Assembly (NCBI GenBank): GCA_958430865.1
Contig: CAUDNR010002779.1
Span: 119,366 to 183,365 of the forward strand
Source: Entrophospora sp. SA101
Taxonomy: Eukaryota; Glomeromycota; Glomeromycetes; Entrophosporales; Entrophosporaceae
Reading direction: 5' to 3'
Length of the DNA stretch: 64,000 nucleotides
Shown: in pieces, positions 1-13,393 of the stretch
Layout: each line of letters begins with the position of its first letter
Position numbering within the stretch: the stretch's first letter is position 1
Notes under the pieces: generated by a model
The model's input: only the letters and a program-made list of their open reading frames with translations
What the model was told of the DNA's origin: nothing
The model's database searches: none
Program-made: the position numbers and the translations under genes

Positions 1-2197
1 ACAATAATAATTAGGAATTATTAGAAACTTGTTAGTTACTTGCAAAGGTCAAAAGGAAATAATGCTTAGTAATATGATCCATGACATTTATTTTTTAGTG
101 CAAAGGTAAATACCGATTTATTATCGAGGGAACTTTGTTATTTTGAGAGAATATTAATTGTTAACTTTATTTAGGAAATCAATTTGTATATTTAGAAATA
201 ATTTAATATTATTATTACAAGAAGAAAAATAGTAAAATTTCCACGTGTTTTTTCACAAGTTTAAAATAAAATAATCAAAATAATAGAATAACAAAACAAC
301 TTAAGTGAATGTAAAAATGATTTAATCATACATTTTATAATTTATAATTTTTCTCTTAAACCATTTTTATTAAATTTGCCAGAATTTGCATGCTTCTTTC
401 TCCTCTCCACAAACACCAACAACACCAACATCGCCGCCGCGCCCAATTAATCAATTAATTAAATAGCAATTAAATAATTTCTTTGCGATAATTAATGATT
501 TAATTAAAATTAATAAATTTCTTAAACCAATCAATCAATCAACCGACCATCAACGAAAACAAACAAAACATTCGGAATCAATCAATCAATCAATAAATCA
601 ATCAAATTTCGATTATTATTATTGTTGTCATGATACTTTATTATTTGGTCATGTTATTCAGGAATTCTAAAATTTCTATAATTTAACAGGAAATTTATTG
701 GTTTAATAAGATTTTTTATAAAAAAAGATTGTCCGCATGAATGTGCCAAACTTCCGAGAGAGTGAGTGTGCCTTTTCTTTTGCTCTTTGATTGACATTTA
801 TGTATACGGAGTATATATATATGTACGAATGATTCGATATGATATGTATAGATAGAATAATAGAATAAAAAACCAATTGATCCACCCACCATTCATTCTT
901 TAGATTGTGTTGGGAGAATAAAGAAGAAGAAACAAAGAGCTTTAAACCGCTATACTGTATTAGAATCTATAACAATCAATTTCAATTTTATGCTAAAATG
1001 TCATAATAAAATAGTACAATAAATAAATATATTAAGCAATGTTACACCAACTTATTATTAATTTTATTAATTTTATTAATTCAAAAAAAAAAAAAAAATA
1101 ATAAAAAATTACCATTTTTATCATCTTGGTAAAATAAAAACAAAAACACAGCGTTAATGCTCGGATCATGACGCTGCTTGTTACCGCCGTTATTAAATAG
1201 CAAGGTGATTTGATTAGAAATTAAATTAATTAATTAAAACCTTTATATTTTTACTTAATTCACAAAAATTATTAATAGTAGTGTATTTGTTACAAAAACA
1301 AAATTATTATATTAATGCTAATTACTATTATTGATTAATTAGGCTATGTATTTTAATTAATTAGTGGTGTGTTCGTTAATTAATTAATTAATTAATTCGT
1401 GGTTAATTAATTTAATTAATCACTAATTAAACATTTGACAGTTTAATTTTACACTCTAATAATGATTCATAATTAATAAGCGATTGATTAGTTGAGCGAG
1501 CGAGAGAGAGGGTGAGTGAGTGGTGGATGATGATTTATTTTGTTGGTTAAATGAGAACAACAATATACTTGATGTTGATTGATATCTAATATTTTTAATT
1601 AAATCATGTGAAATCATAAAAAAATTGTATTCAAAGCAAGAAACATTCGAAATTTTGTGTGTGTGTTTGAGTGTTAGTGTAACATTACTTTAAAAAAAAT
1701 TTCAATTATTTATCTACCATATATGTAAATGACAAACAAATTAATAGGATACTTTTTTCAAAACTGATTGCCTAATATTTTGTTCCATTTAGGAAAAACT
1801 AGAAAAAAAAAAAAAAAAAAAAGGTGACAGTCAATTAATTAACAGTTATGATTACAATCGCATGATCATTTTGGTATGTTTAATAATAACTATTGACAGA
1901 TGACCATAATCGTAATTACTATTAAAATCATACCACAAATAACCATAATTATCATTACCAATATTCTTTCTTTTTCCCCCATCCCTGCCTCTTTATTCCA
2001 TCGATTTGTTCTTTTTCTCATAATGAATAACTAATTATAACAATTCAGTAATATTAGTGATAATAATAATAGTATAATAACTGCAAAGATGATCATCACC
2101 ACCACAACCACACTGAATTAATAATATAAAGTATGTAAAATAGACGAAGGGAATTGATTGTGATGATTGCGGAGATGTTTATTACTACGATGATTAA

Positions 2198-2243
<46 letters not shown>

Positions 2244-5200
2244 ATGTGGAATATGTAATACGTTTTCAAATTTTATTTTTTATCTACCAAATTAGGAAGT
2301 GATGCAATAATATGGGCTCAATACGGAGTTTACTTAATGGAGGAAATTGTAATAGAGAATAACACAATCGAATGAATGGGATAGGAAAAATAAACAACCA
2401 GCAAAGCAATATGGAAATAGTAAATAAAAAAAATTAATGAATAAAGCAAAAAGAAGAAGAAGAAGGAATTAATTAGTAAATTAATTAATTTAAAAAAAAA
2501 AACAATTGAAAAATGCTTTGTATGGCAATTTCTAATAGTCTTAGGATATTGATTGCCTATAGATAGGGAGAATGCAAAATTTAGAAATAGGCGAGAAATT
2601 CATATTAGGATGAATAAAAAAAGAAAAAGCCGTTGTCATTTTTTGGATTGAATTGGGAATTGAATTGGGAATTGAATTGGTTTGGATTGGTCTAGTTTGG
2701 TTGGAGTGTGAGAGTGAGTGGGAATGAGTGATAGAGACACGTACTCCATAACAACTGATTGGTAATATCCAAATTATCAATAACCGAGAGAATTTTTACA
2801 AACAAATAATAATCGTCATTTTATTTTAACAAAAATAAATATTCCCATCATTCCCATTAATATTCATTCATTCCCATTATTAATATTATTAATATATGTA
2901 AATTTTTTAATTTTAAACAAAAAAATTTTTTTTTTCACGATCAAATTAGATTGTTTTACACTTTTAACACTAAATGCTATCAAGTCTTATCGTAGTAGCA
3001 ATTATAGTAATTAATGATATTATTACTATTAATAATTAACTAATTAGTAATTAATTAAATAACCGAGAGAGTCCATTCATCAACACATTTTTTAAACTAA
3101 ACAAGAACACTCTTCAAAAATCCATTGTATGTGTTTCTGAATTCAAAAAATTCATTGTGTCGTTATGATCGGCCTTTTCTTTTCAACCCCGCATTCCCTT
3201 TTTTTGTCTTTCCGCTCTCCGTTTTTAATTATAATTATAATTATTATTATTATTATTATTATTATGTTTGTCAAAAAGGTTTTAGTTTGAATTGTATCCA
3301 GATTTAGGTATATAAGTAAAAAATTCCGGGATTTGAGTTTTATATAGTGTGAGTGTGAGTGTGTGTAATATTTCTTACAAACAAGGTTCTTTTTTCAAAA
3401 AAAGCGTCCGGAAAAAAGATCATGGAAAAAAGATTTCAAAGAAAAAAATTCTTGTGTAAAATTTTTTGTTTGCACAATAATAGTTATTGTTATTATTTAT
3501 TTATATTATTATATTTGTTTATAACAGAAAAATCCTTTTTCGAAATTTTTTACTTTAAATCGTTAATTCCGTTAACACAAAACACAACAACTTTCCATAT
3601 TAATACAATAAAAAATCTTTCATGCAGGTTATTATAGTATATATTATAAGCCAAGTAATTATTAAAGTTTTATTAGTTTTAGAAATGTTTCGCCTATTTA
3701 ATGATTTTAGATTTTGGTTAATTAGTCAAGAGTTTAAATAATAATGGGCGAGACGGACAACCAAAAAATAAAGTTAATATTATTTTGTTTTGTTACAGTT
3801 GAGGATAAATCTTTTTATATTTTTTTCATATCCATGTAATTTTTTTTTTTTTTTGGGCGTATTTTAAAACAGCGCCATATTGTAAAAGGTTTCATTTACG
3901 ATGATGATAATGCGGAGTGTATTATAGAGGGAGTGTGAGTGAGAGAGAGAGAGAATATATTATTATAACATTTGCATGTGTGTATAATTGATGAACATTG
4001 GTAGTTATATCATATCTTAAATTTTTGCCATTTATTATTATTTATTACATGCTATCATTAAATATTTTCCTCTTTTGCCCACCCGTTCTCACTCACACCC
4101 ACACATTTGCTCTTTATTGACTATTTATTTGGATAAATATAATGTACCACAAATTTCCATTTAAAAGTCTAAATGGTTTTAAAGTTTTATTAAAGTTCAC
4201 ATGATTCAACGATCGAAAAATGCATGCTGCATATATATACACCAGATATGTGTTCTACGATTTTTGGTTTAATACACTCTTTTTAGAGTTTGCAGATAGC
4301 CTTTGAATGGATGAATAGGAGAAAGAGCGTGTGATTAGGGATGAGGACGAGGACGAGAATGATAATGAGGACGAGGATGAAGGATGAGGATGAGGGAGAT
4401 TTCGTGTCTAATTTATTATTTTGCATTTTACCATTTTAACATCACTTATTAACCTTAAATGCTAACAATATTAAAAGGTAAATAAATCCAATTAATAAAA
4501 GAATTAAGAACGCGTAAATATTTGTTGGGGTTTTTTTAAAAAAAAAAGAATAATTAATTTTCTAAAAATCATAAATAAATAAACAATGTGTAATTTGTTT
4601 TTAAACTCTTGAACTCATAATTGGTTTCCGTGTTGCACCAACCGTTAGCCTTGGCTTCCTATACAAATAAACACAAATGTGTTCACATACATGCTGATAT
4701 TGGGATAGTCATCGTGCTCTATCTTATATATATGAATCGACCAGTTGTCATGGTTGTCATCTACGTAGCTAAATGACCCCCCATGCATTATACGATGATC
4801 CAAAAATATCGTGTATCTTCTATTTCTACCCTTCCCCGAGTGAGAAAACTGCATGAATAATAAGCCTCGAAGATGTTAAATTGGATCACGATTTTGTATT
4901 ATCCATCAACGCCTATTAAACAACTTTTTTGAATATTTAATTAATCACAATAAGCAATGATCTGTAAATCGTGTGATTTAAACCGGAAAAAAATAATAAA
5001 ATCAAATCCGGTTGGGTATCATTTGACTAAATAACAACAACAACAACAATAATAAGACAACCGGATATTATCCGGAACAGATTTCTCGAACAGCTTCCCT
5101 TCCTCTAATTTAAAAGTTTTTTTTTTACAACTATGCAGATCATTGGTAATTTTGGTAATTTTTTAATTATTGTTATATTATTGTAATTATTGTAACTATA

Positions 5201-5758
5201 TTAATAATAATAATAACTGTTAAAGGAATTTGGCAATCTGATAAGCCTGAAAATTTTTTTTGAGAAAATGCTAGTAGCAAAAAGGCAGAGTATGTTATAC
5301 TAATATGCTGTATAAATGTTTTCGTTTCATTGTACTTAACTTAATTTATCCAACATCATTTGAGATTAACCTGATGTCATTCGAGTTTTTTATTTTCTCG
5401 TTTTTTCAAAAAGGGAAAATCCGTATTTCTTTTGATCCAATCAATCTTTGTCAAGCTCTTCTTTGTCTTTTAGCGTTTTAAGTGGTTTCATATTTAACGC
5501 TACTTTATTATTATTATAGTCATTGATTAAAATTTCAACAATGCAAAAAAATTTTATTTAATCAAAACAAAAAAGAAAGGCCCAGAATTTGAGTAAGGAT
5601 CTTGTGGAATATATATTTAGTCATATATGTTTATGAAAATCTTGTTCTTAATCTTGATTTAGTAATAACTTTATTTTAAATGAAACAATATCAGATATTA
5701 TTATAATGTCAATCAGAATTTTAATTCATTCAATGAATTTTGGAAATCTATTTAATTT

Positions 5759-5791
<33 letters not shown>

Positions 5792-8700
5792 CATTTATGT
5801 ACTAAGCCTTTTTTAAAAGAAAAAAATACAAGTTAAATTTTAAGGCGATATGCGATGATAGATTGGTACGTTGACGTATGTATGGGACGTGTTATTGTAA
5901 AAATAATGACGCGACAAAAAAAGAGTATCATTGTAGAAATCATTCAAACAAACCAACTAATCGGTTGATTATAATAATGATAATAATAATAATAAATAAT
6001 AATTAAATAACAATAATTTAAAGCAATTATTACATTAGTAGTGGTTTATGTATTGGGTGGGTATTCTCTCCCTCCTCCTCTGGATAACTAAAATACGTAT
6101 TTACTATATTTACTTTTATTAAAAATTTTTTAAGGCTTTTTTCAAAGCATTGAAATACACTTATATTATAATAATAATAACCCAAAAATACAATTTTCTT
6201 CAACGTTATAGACGTGTGCTATAAAAAACAACATGCCACCCACCACCGATACGTTCTAAAAATAAATGCGTATTTCTTATATACGATTTGCACTTTTTTT
6301 AATTTTCACACAAGGTACGGAATAAGCGAGTAACAGGTGCGAAATATGTGGCATACTGAAAGTGTACGCTTTTGTCTCCATACAACAAAACATACGGGAA
6401 ACCCTCATTTTTATTCATTATTATCTATAAAATCTATATCATCATCATCTTCATCAATAAACACAGAAATTGGAACATAGTTTTTCGAAAATTCTACATG
6501 ACAAAAAAATAAATAAAACATCATTTTGTGGTTTAAACTCTTTACAACTTTTTTAGTTTTTAAAAAAAAAGCAAACTTTTATTTGTTGATGGCGATTTTT
6601 ATGATTTTTATTTAATTATTATTATTTAGAATTATGAAAATTCACATGTTTAATATTTAAAAACCATAGATTCAATATTTCTTCCAGGCGCTGACTGTAT
6701 TTATGAATTCATAAGGCTAATACAACCAATATTTCTCGATTGATTTTAATATATTATATACATAATTATTGGTGGAATTGTTAAACTCATAATTACGTTA
6801 CAATAATTAATAAATTTTCGAGTTTCTAGGTAATGAATGATCTGAACTTCCATGTCTTTTATTAATTATCATAGGTGGTGACGACAGCAGTGCCTTCATT
6901 CAACATAATTCAATGCCATTGGTGAAAATGCGACAAAGCCTTTTATTATCGGCTATGCGAATAGAAAAAAAATAACGTTAGATAAAAATAATTCATATTC
7001 AAGAATATTAATAATTACAAATTATCCTATACTTTAGCTGGTATAACAAAAGTTGATGTTGTCATCATTATTATTATTCGAGTATGATACTTTACTCTTT
7101 ACTATTACCCTTGTTATTTGGGTTGGGCAGGGACGCAGATCATATAATATAAATAGTAGGTATGTTTTTTTATAAATTGATAAAAAAATATACTAATACA
7201 TATCTTTATTTAAGCTATTTTATATATCGAGACAAAATTATAACAACCCTTGTAAAATAAATATATATTTTTTAATTTATTTTTATATATATTACAAAAT
7301 ATTTTATACAGGGAATGAAATAAGAAGTTGATTGCAAGCATACCATACTATATATATAATGAACAAAATCAAGAGCTTATCAATAAAGTATCGTTTTTGA
7401 TGATGCTACGTGATCTCGATTGTAATAATTAAATTCCTTTCAGGATTGTGTAACAAGTGACAACGATTGTAAGTTAGAGGAATTTAAAATAATATTAACA
7501 AATCACTAAACTAATACCAGTGATGGCTTTATTTAAATGGCGTCAACTATAACAATCAACAACATTTTATAACTATAATGCGCAATTGTGTATTGTTCAT
7601 GTTTATCAATGGAATAATAATAACAAAATGTAGCAGCTATTTTGTTTATCTAACAAGGAGATCTCTGATTTTGTATAATAATATGGTGATATATAGGTAA
7701 CGCGAATTCACGATCGTAACACAATAGATATAGTAGGATTTTAACATTGTTAATATTGATTTATTTTTCGATAACGTTAGTAACGCGAGCAGTGGCCGTA
7801 ACACGTTATTATAACCAAAAGTATGATAGAACAATAAAGTAATTAATATCTATCTATGATACACTCACAATTTACTATACTGTTACAGTCTGATTGGATC
7901 GTCAGTAACATGCTATTTCCGTATATAAAGTACGCACAGTTTAATTATTATTAGTAATGTTCAGTATCAATATGGATTCATTAGTGTTTCCATGCCGGTA
8001 CCGTTCTCATATTTAACACGGAAATGTGCGCCTTTTATAGGCATCAGTTATTGTTTTGAATATATTTTTTCTTTGATGATGCTACACCAAATGGAGTTCC
8101 CTGTTATTATTACTATTACTATTATTATTACTAATACAAATAATTCCGGAAAACATACGGAGGATTACTGTTTTTCCATATTAATATTAATACGTTTTCC
8201 GGTAATTACCGTACAGAAAATGTATTATACAGAATACAAATACTAATACTAATACTAATACTAATTATAATACTAATACGGACTTGCGGGAAATATAAAT
8301 TCCGTTTGTGTTCTATTAGTATGTACAAAAAAACCAACCTACGGGAAAATGCGCTCTTTCACTAAAAAAGATTTCGTACCATTTCTGTATTAGTGTTAGT
8401 ATTAGCATGCTTTCGGTAGATCTTTCCCGTAAAAAAATTTTTATGGATAAATTTTGAAATCTTGCAATTTCCATGATGTTTAAGTCAAATTAGGACGATG
8501 ATGATTTTTTTTTTGTCGAGTGTTCTTTACTTTCATCGTTTAACAAAAATCTAACAAGGGAGTTTATAAATAATTTTTTATATTACATATATGGCGCGAG
8601 TCATCCTCTTGTTGCGCAGCACGGCCAAATTTCAAATATGATGCCAAATCTTTAAAATGCCAAGTCTCAATAACCCAAATAAGATAGAGTTTTCTAGCCA

Positions 8701-8860
8701 TAACTTAACAATAAGTTTTAGATCGTGTTAATATGAAAAAAAAAAAGTTATAGTAGTTTAAAGTTATGAATACAATCACCAAAAATAAAATAAAATGACA
8801 AGGCTCGATAACCAAACAAGCTAGAACAAAGACTTTCTGTTTTATTCTAAAGAAATCATA
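1..8860. other. Non-coding AT-rich region, left arm
   Basis: I see no gene that I can support. Open frames are short, lack family resemblance and mostly begin at non-ATG codons. The stretch contains homopolymer runs, ATTA/TTAA-rich tracts, a (TG)n microsatellite at 2201-2240, a GATGAG/GACGAG minisatellite at about 4339-4395, an (AT)n run near 5760-5790 and an ACTAAT tandem array at about 8241-8265. A possible 3'-terminal exon on the minus strand (6411-6493) has an acceptor-like AG and an acidic tail, but no upstream exon was found. Confidence 0.6.
2201..2240. repeat. (TG)n microsatellite
   Basis: Twenty uninterrupted TG dinucleotides. The copy in the other arm (46106-46145) has the same length. 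For a fast-mutating locus this argues that the two arms are extremely young, or come from the same reads. Confidence 0.95.
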
Positions 8861-8864
8861 TGTA

Positions 8865-8958
8865 GTGATGGGCGTTTGACTGTTATTAAAAAAATTTTTT
8901 TACAACAATATAATGATATCATATAATTGTTATATATAACAGTCACACCGCCATCATC
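8865..8958. mobile_element. Short fold-back element (MITE-like)
   Basis: A 94-base segment with imperfect terminal inverted repeats of about 22 bases. The left end begins GTGATGGGCG and the right end finishes CGCCATCATC. It is flanked by TA on both sides (863-864 within 8863-8864, and 8959-8960). The centre is itself nearly palindromic around a GATATC. A TA flank is typical of Tc1/mariner-type elements, so that class is inferred. Mirror copy at 39388-39481. Confidence 0.5.
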
Positions 8959-9643
8959 TATTAATTATATGGGAAAGCTTTTTAATAGAAAAAGAATCAT
9001 TATCTGATTTTTGAAACTTTTAAAGAGATAAACATCTCAAACTTTTATTATGCAAAGCAGGTATGATCTCCAATCCAAAATATTCCAAGTGATAGTTGTA
9101 ACATTAATCGGAATGCTTGTTTCACATTATGGCTGAAAAGCTCCGTAATTGCCGATCTTACAAGTCATAAGTTTTTGACTTTGGGTTTTTAAAAAATAAC
9201 AAAAAGTTATAAAGTCCTGCGCGCCGTATTCTTTTCTTCCGAATTTTCCCTATTGTAATTGAATAAAACTTTTCTTCAAAATTATCTCTTCGCTCGAGAA
9301 CAATGCGGGTGTTTAGAATTCCAGGACACTTGCAAAGAAAATATTTACTAATACTTTGCAAAAGTATTTAACATTGACCAGTGCAAGAAGAATTATTTGA
9401 AATCGTGGTAGTTTAATTGTGTATGGCAGTAATCAAAGTGCATATTAACACACTTTTTATGCAAAGTTCACATATAGTCCAATGGCTATATAGAACGAAT
9501 TTTCTTGTATGATCTGAATTAAAAATTGATATAATAAACTTTTTATCATGTTGCGCGAAAATTTTTATTTCGGTCAGAGATAACGTTAATTATTTAAAGA
9601 GGAACTATCTTTTGGAATAAATGGTGTCATAATAAAATTATTA

Positions 9644-9800
9644 TTATTTAAATCTTGGTCCAAATTCTTTTTTCTTGAGCTCTAATTCATATCTAGTCTT
9701 TTAACGTTCCAACTCTAATTAATTCTTTACATTTTATTTCAAGTTCTTTTTCTTTAAAAATCAATTCTATCAGCTCTTGCCTTATTATTGTTATTATTAT
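9644..9800 (-). pseudogene. Decayed 3' end of a charged coiled-coil gene
   Basis: On the minus strand a lysine/glutamate-rich stretch (QELIELIFKEKELEIKCKEL) is followed, after a change of frame near 9690, by TRYELELKKKEFGPRFK and a TAA stop at 9644-9646. The two pieces read as one amphipathic C-terminus only if a frameshift is accepted. I do not recognise the family. The upstream frame (9827-10123) has no clear relation. It is probably a relic, and a repeat-associated gene is possible. Confidence 0.4.
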
Positions 9801-10645
9801 TGTTATTTGTAATATTCGATTTACGTTTATTGCATCATTGTCTCGGGTGTATGGAAGTAAATACCTTGTCGAATGGATCTTGTTGTACAAGCCTCAAGCC
9901 CATTATTCCTCCCAGTAGTGCTACTACCAACATTGCATGAACATTTCACCATCCAGTTTACAAGATCTGTCTGTATATATAAAAATATTATCAAATATTG
10001 TTTATTAAATATATAAAACCAAAAAATAGTAAAATTTACTATAAAATGGCAGCATTTAAAAAGACTGGTTTTTTCCATAATGAATTGCTCTCGCATGAGC
10101 AGATTGGTATCACGGGCTGCCATGTTCTAAATATCAGATGGAATTTTGCAAAACAGCATTATTTAAGAGTTGTCACGTAAGTTATGGTCTTTGCATTTAA
10201 TTAGCCCTGACGTGAATAATGCAATTTCTTCTTTTAATACCCTGTCATTGGAATTAGAATTGTTGGAATTATTCTAAATAATAAAGTGTTAATCGATAAA
10301 ATTTTATTTAAACAATTAAATATATGATCATAATAAATGCAAAACCTTTCGAATCTCTTCCATCAGAATTTTCAAAATCCCATTCATAATAATCGAACAA
10401 AGATTCATCTATTGTGACAAAGAAATTTATTTAAATTTTTGGATAAGATGGAAATATCATACTAATTGTATAACATATAAAATTGTGACATAAACTAGCT
10501 ACTGGACTACACAACCTACACCTATCATGCTATACTAAATAAATGTATGCTCGTGGTATTAGTATATTATAATATATCAGTGCCATCGAAAAATGTTCAA
10601 TTTATTAAAAAAAATTCATAGTTTCAATAATTAGCTTCATGTAGG

Positions 10646-10767
10646 TGAATTTCTAACAGAAGTTGAAGGCCAATTAAAAGTTGAAGAAGAGGATGCTTGT
10701 GTAGTAATAAAGCCTGATGTGAATCGGGATAGATGGTAGACTTCAGAAGACTTTGTTGAATAGGTAA
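10646..10767 (+). pseudogene. Possible DDE-transposase relic
   Basis: One frame reads about 30 residues ending KPDVNRDRW, an in-frame TAG, TSEDFVE, and a second TAG. Fungal pogo/Tc1-like DDE transposases often have a KPG-x-N-x-DGWW-T-x-(E/D)-x-(L/F)-V-x-Q segment. With the two stops read as W and Q the fit would be good. Both stops differ from W (TGG) and Q (CAG) codons by single transitions. The assignment rests on memory of the family pattern and is tentative. Confidence 0.3.
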
Positions 10768-11308
10768 TATAGTTGAACTTGTTGAACTTAACTAAAATTT
10801 ATTTAAAAAAATTATTTATAATCAGCATGTGATTGATCTACCGAAATAATTTTATGTTGCACGCTTCTCGCAACTGTTATCGATTAGATAACATAATTCA
10901 ATACCATTTTCAAGCAATTAAATAAAAAGTTCTGCGATGCCTCTTTTTTTTTTCAGTATCAAAATTTGAAACCACAAAATGCCTCCTATTGAAGAAAACA
11001 AACCATTAAAATGATGACATGTGAAACGAAACAAAAATTTGTAATTCAACTGGCTTGCCGATCAGTATTGCACCTTATCATTGTCGATCATGCTAAGAAT
11101 TCCAAATATATTTATATGAACTTTATTATCTTTAAGTTAAAGGGAATTTTTATTTAAATTTTAAATTTTAAACTTTTCCACGTGTATTATTATGTAACAT
11201 CATGTCATCACGTAATACGATTAATAAAATTGGTAATTAACATTTGATTTTTTTTTCTTTTTAAATATATAATCAATATTAATAATATTTTATAGCAAAT
11301 ATAAAAAA

Positions 11309-13393
11309 ATGAATAAAGACAATATTCAAAATTCTGATCGAATTGTAATTTATACAAGAAATTTAATGAAACAATTTCCTGGTACAAAGGATAACAACGA
11401 AGTAAGTTACTATTATTATTGATATGATATAAAAAAATTTTATATTGATATTAATAATTTAAATATTTTTTAGTTAATTAGTTCTTTAGAGAATCTATTA
11501 AAAACGGTGATACTCAAGTATAATCTTGATTTGGACATAATTGAAATTCCCGAACCATCACTCTTAGATCATAAAATCACTGATGATAGAAGTGATTACG
11601 AAATCACAGGTTAATAAAATACAATATATTATATTTGTATGAATTTTTGTTTTTTGTAAAAAAAAAAATCGTTAATATTTTCTTTATTCTATTTTTAGCT
11701 AAATTATTTCTTTTAACATCAGAGAAATCATTCATTTCACAATCATTATATTATTTATTTAGATTACTTGGTATTAATTACTTGGATACATTGATCATTC
11801 ATTTTCATGGCCTTTTATACACCGATAAAGATCAACTAGTAGGGGAAGATGGGAAAGATGGGAAAGATGAGAAAGATGAGAAGATTGAAGATGAAAACAC
11901 AGAAAACAAAGAAGAAAAAAAAGAAGAAAAAAAAGTGGATTTTAATTATATAATAAATGTATGGCAAGAATTAGAAAAATTATATGATGATAGATATATT
12001 GGCAAATTAGGTGTAAGTGAATTTAATATGAATAGATTGAAGAAACTAATTGATGCTACAAAGGTGAGAAGAATTTTATTTCTATTGCGATATGAATTAT
12101 ACTTTAAAAAATTATTTATATATTTAATAATTTATTTATTTGCAGGTTCAACCAAAGATCGATCAGATTAATATAAAGAACCTTTGTTCTGTATCTCGTG
12201 AATTAATTGAATTTGGCAAGAAAAATGATGTAGAATTATTGACTCATAGTGATTCTGATGGTAAATTCATTTAATTATTTTTATGTGAATTTTTTTATAA
12301 AACAATTAATTAAAATGATACCTTGCTAATAATAATAATAATATAATATCAATTATCAGTAATTTTACCACAAGAGAATTTTCACAAGATTATAAAGGGA
12401 TATACTGATTCAATGAAAAAAGCCACCACTGATAAAGTGTTAGATGGTTCTGATGAGAATGAATATGTGCCACAATGGGTAATAAAATATTCTGTGGAGA
12501 TTAAATGCAGTGGCCTTTTATACACCGATAAAGATCAACTAGTAGGGGAAGATGGGAAAGATGGGAAAGATGAGAAAGATGAGAAGATTGAAGATGAAAA
12601 CACAGAAAACAAAGAAGAAAAAAAAGAAGAAAAAAAAGTGGATTTTAATTATATAATAAATGTATGGCAAGAATTAGAAAAATTATATGATGATAGATAT
12701 ATTGGCAAATTAGGTGTAAGTGAATTTAATATGAATAGATTGAAGAAACTAATTGATGCTACAAAGGTGAGAAGAATTTTATTTCTATTGCGATATGAAT
12801 TATACTTTAAAAAATTATTTATATATTTAATAATTTATTTATTTGCAGGTTCAACCAAAGATCGATCAGATTAATATAAAGAACCTTTGTTCTGTATCTC
12901 GTGAATTAATTGAATTTGGCAAGAAAAATGATGTAGAATTATTGACTCATAGTGATTCTGATGGTAAATTCATTTAATTATTTTTATGTGAATTTTTTTA
13001 TAAAACAATTAATTAAAATGATACCTTGCTAATAATAATAATAATATAATATCAATTATCAGTAATTTTACCACAAGAGAATTTTCACAAGATTATAAAG
13101 GGATATACTGATTCAATGAAAAAAGCCACCACTGATAAAGTGTTAGATGGTTCTGATGAGAATGAATATGTGCCACAATGGGTAATAAAATATTCTGTGG
13201 AGATTAAATGCAGGGGAATAGTTGCCAATAAAGGGTAAGTGATCTATCATGATAATATGTTGCAATTAATGTATTATATTAATATTATTCTTATAATATC
13301 ATCACAATAATTATTAGATATATTGTTATGGCAAGTAAATCTGAATCTAGTAATCTAGAAAGAAAATATAATTTGGGCGAAAAATTTTTATAA
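11309..13393 (+). CDS. GCLM: Glutamate-cysteine ligase modifier subunit, with internal duplication
   Basis: This encodes the regulatory subunit of glutamate-cysteine ligase, the first enzyme of glutathione synthesis in the cytosol. It has an aldo-keto-reductase-like fold and tunes the catalytic subunit. The normal exons are 11309-11401, 11474-11609, 11699-12063, 12146-12260, then the last two exons ending at 13234 and 13318-13393. Family landmarks are a LGINYLDTLIIH strand, the GKLGVSEFN segment, a KIDQINIKNLC segment, ELLTHSDSDG, and a C-terminal YVPQWVIKYSVEIKCRG. An acidic/lysine-rich insert of about 30 residues precedes the LEKL helix. Unlike the right-arm copy, this one has a 703-base tandem repeat of part of exon 3 through exon 5. 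The repeat keeps frame and splice sites and would add 174 residues (492 instead of 318). Confidence 0.85.
11808..12510 (+). repeat. 703-bp tandem duplication, first unit
   Basis: This unit is followed directly by an identical unit at 12511-13213. It covers the second half of GCLM exon 3, exon 4 and most of exon 5, with their introns. Its coding part is 256+115+151 = 522 bases, a multiple of three. The junction reads KC-SGLLY, fusing exon 5 back into exon 3 in frame. The right arm has a single copy. Confidence 0.95.
12511..13213 (+). repeat. 703-bp tandem duplication, second unit
   Basis: Second identical unit of the left-arm tandem duplication. After base 13213 the sequence runs on into the normal end of exon 5 (coding RGIVANKG) and a strong GTAAGT donor. 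Confidence 0.95.

Noticed and set aside
703..885. Short frames in the first 9 kb and their mirror copies
   Set aside because: They begin at GTG/TTG, are rich in I/Y/F/N as expected from AT-rich DNA, and show no motif or exon context.
2541..2780. 79-codon minus-strand frame with SHSLSHSNQ-type repeats
   Set aside because: The repeats come from short DNA repeats (GAATTGGGAATTG). No start context or family.
6411..6493. Possible minus-strand terminal exon with an acidic tail (VFIDEDDDDIDFIDNNE)
   Set aside because: There is an acceptor-like AG, but no upstream exon or donor in the next kilobase, and the composition could be chance. It is mentioned only in the intergenic entry.
9827..10123. 98-codon minus-strand frame starting MAARDTN
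   Set aside because: Overlaps another frame on the opposite strand. No domain, no splice support and no clear link to the nearby coiled-coil relic.
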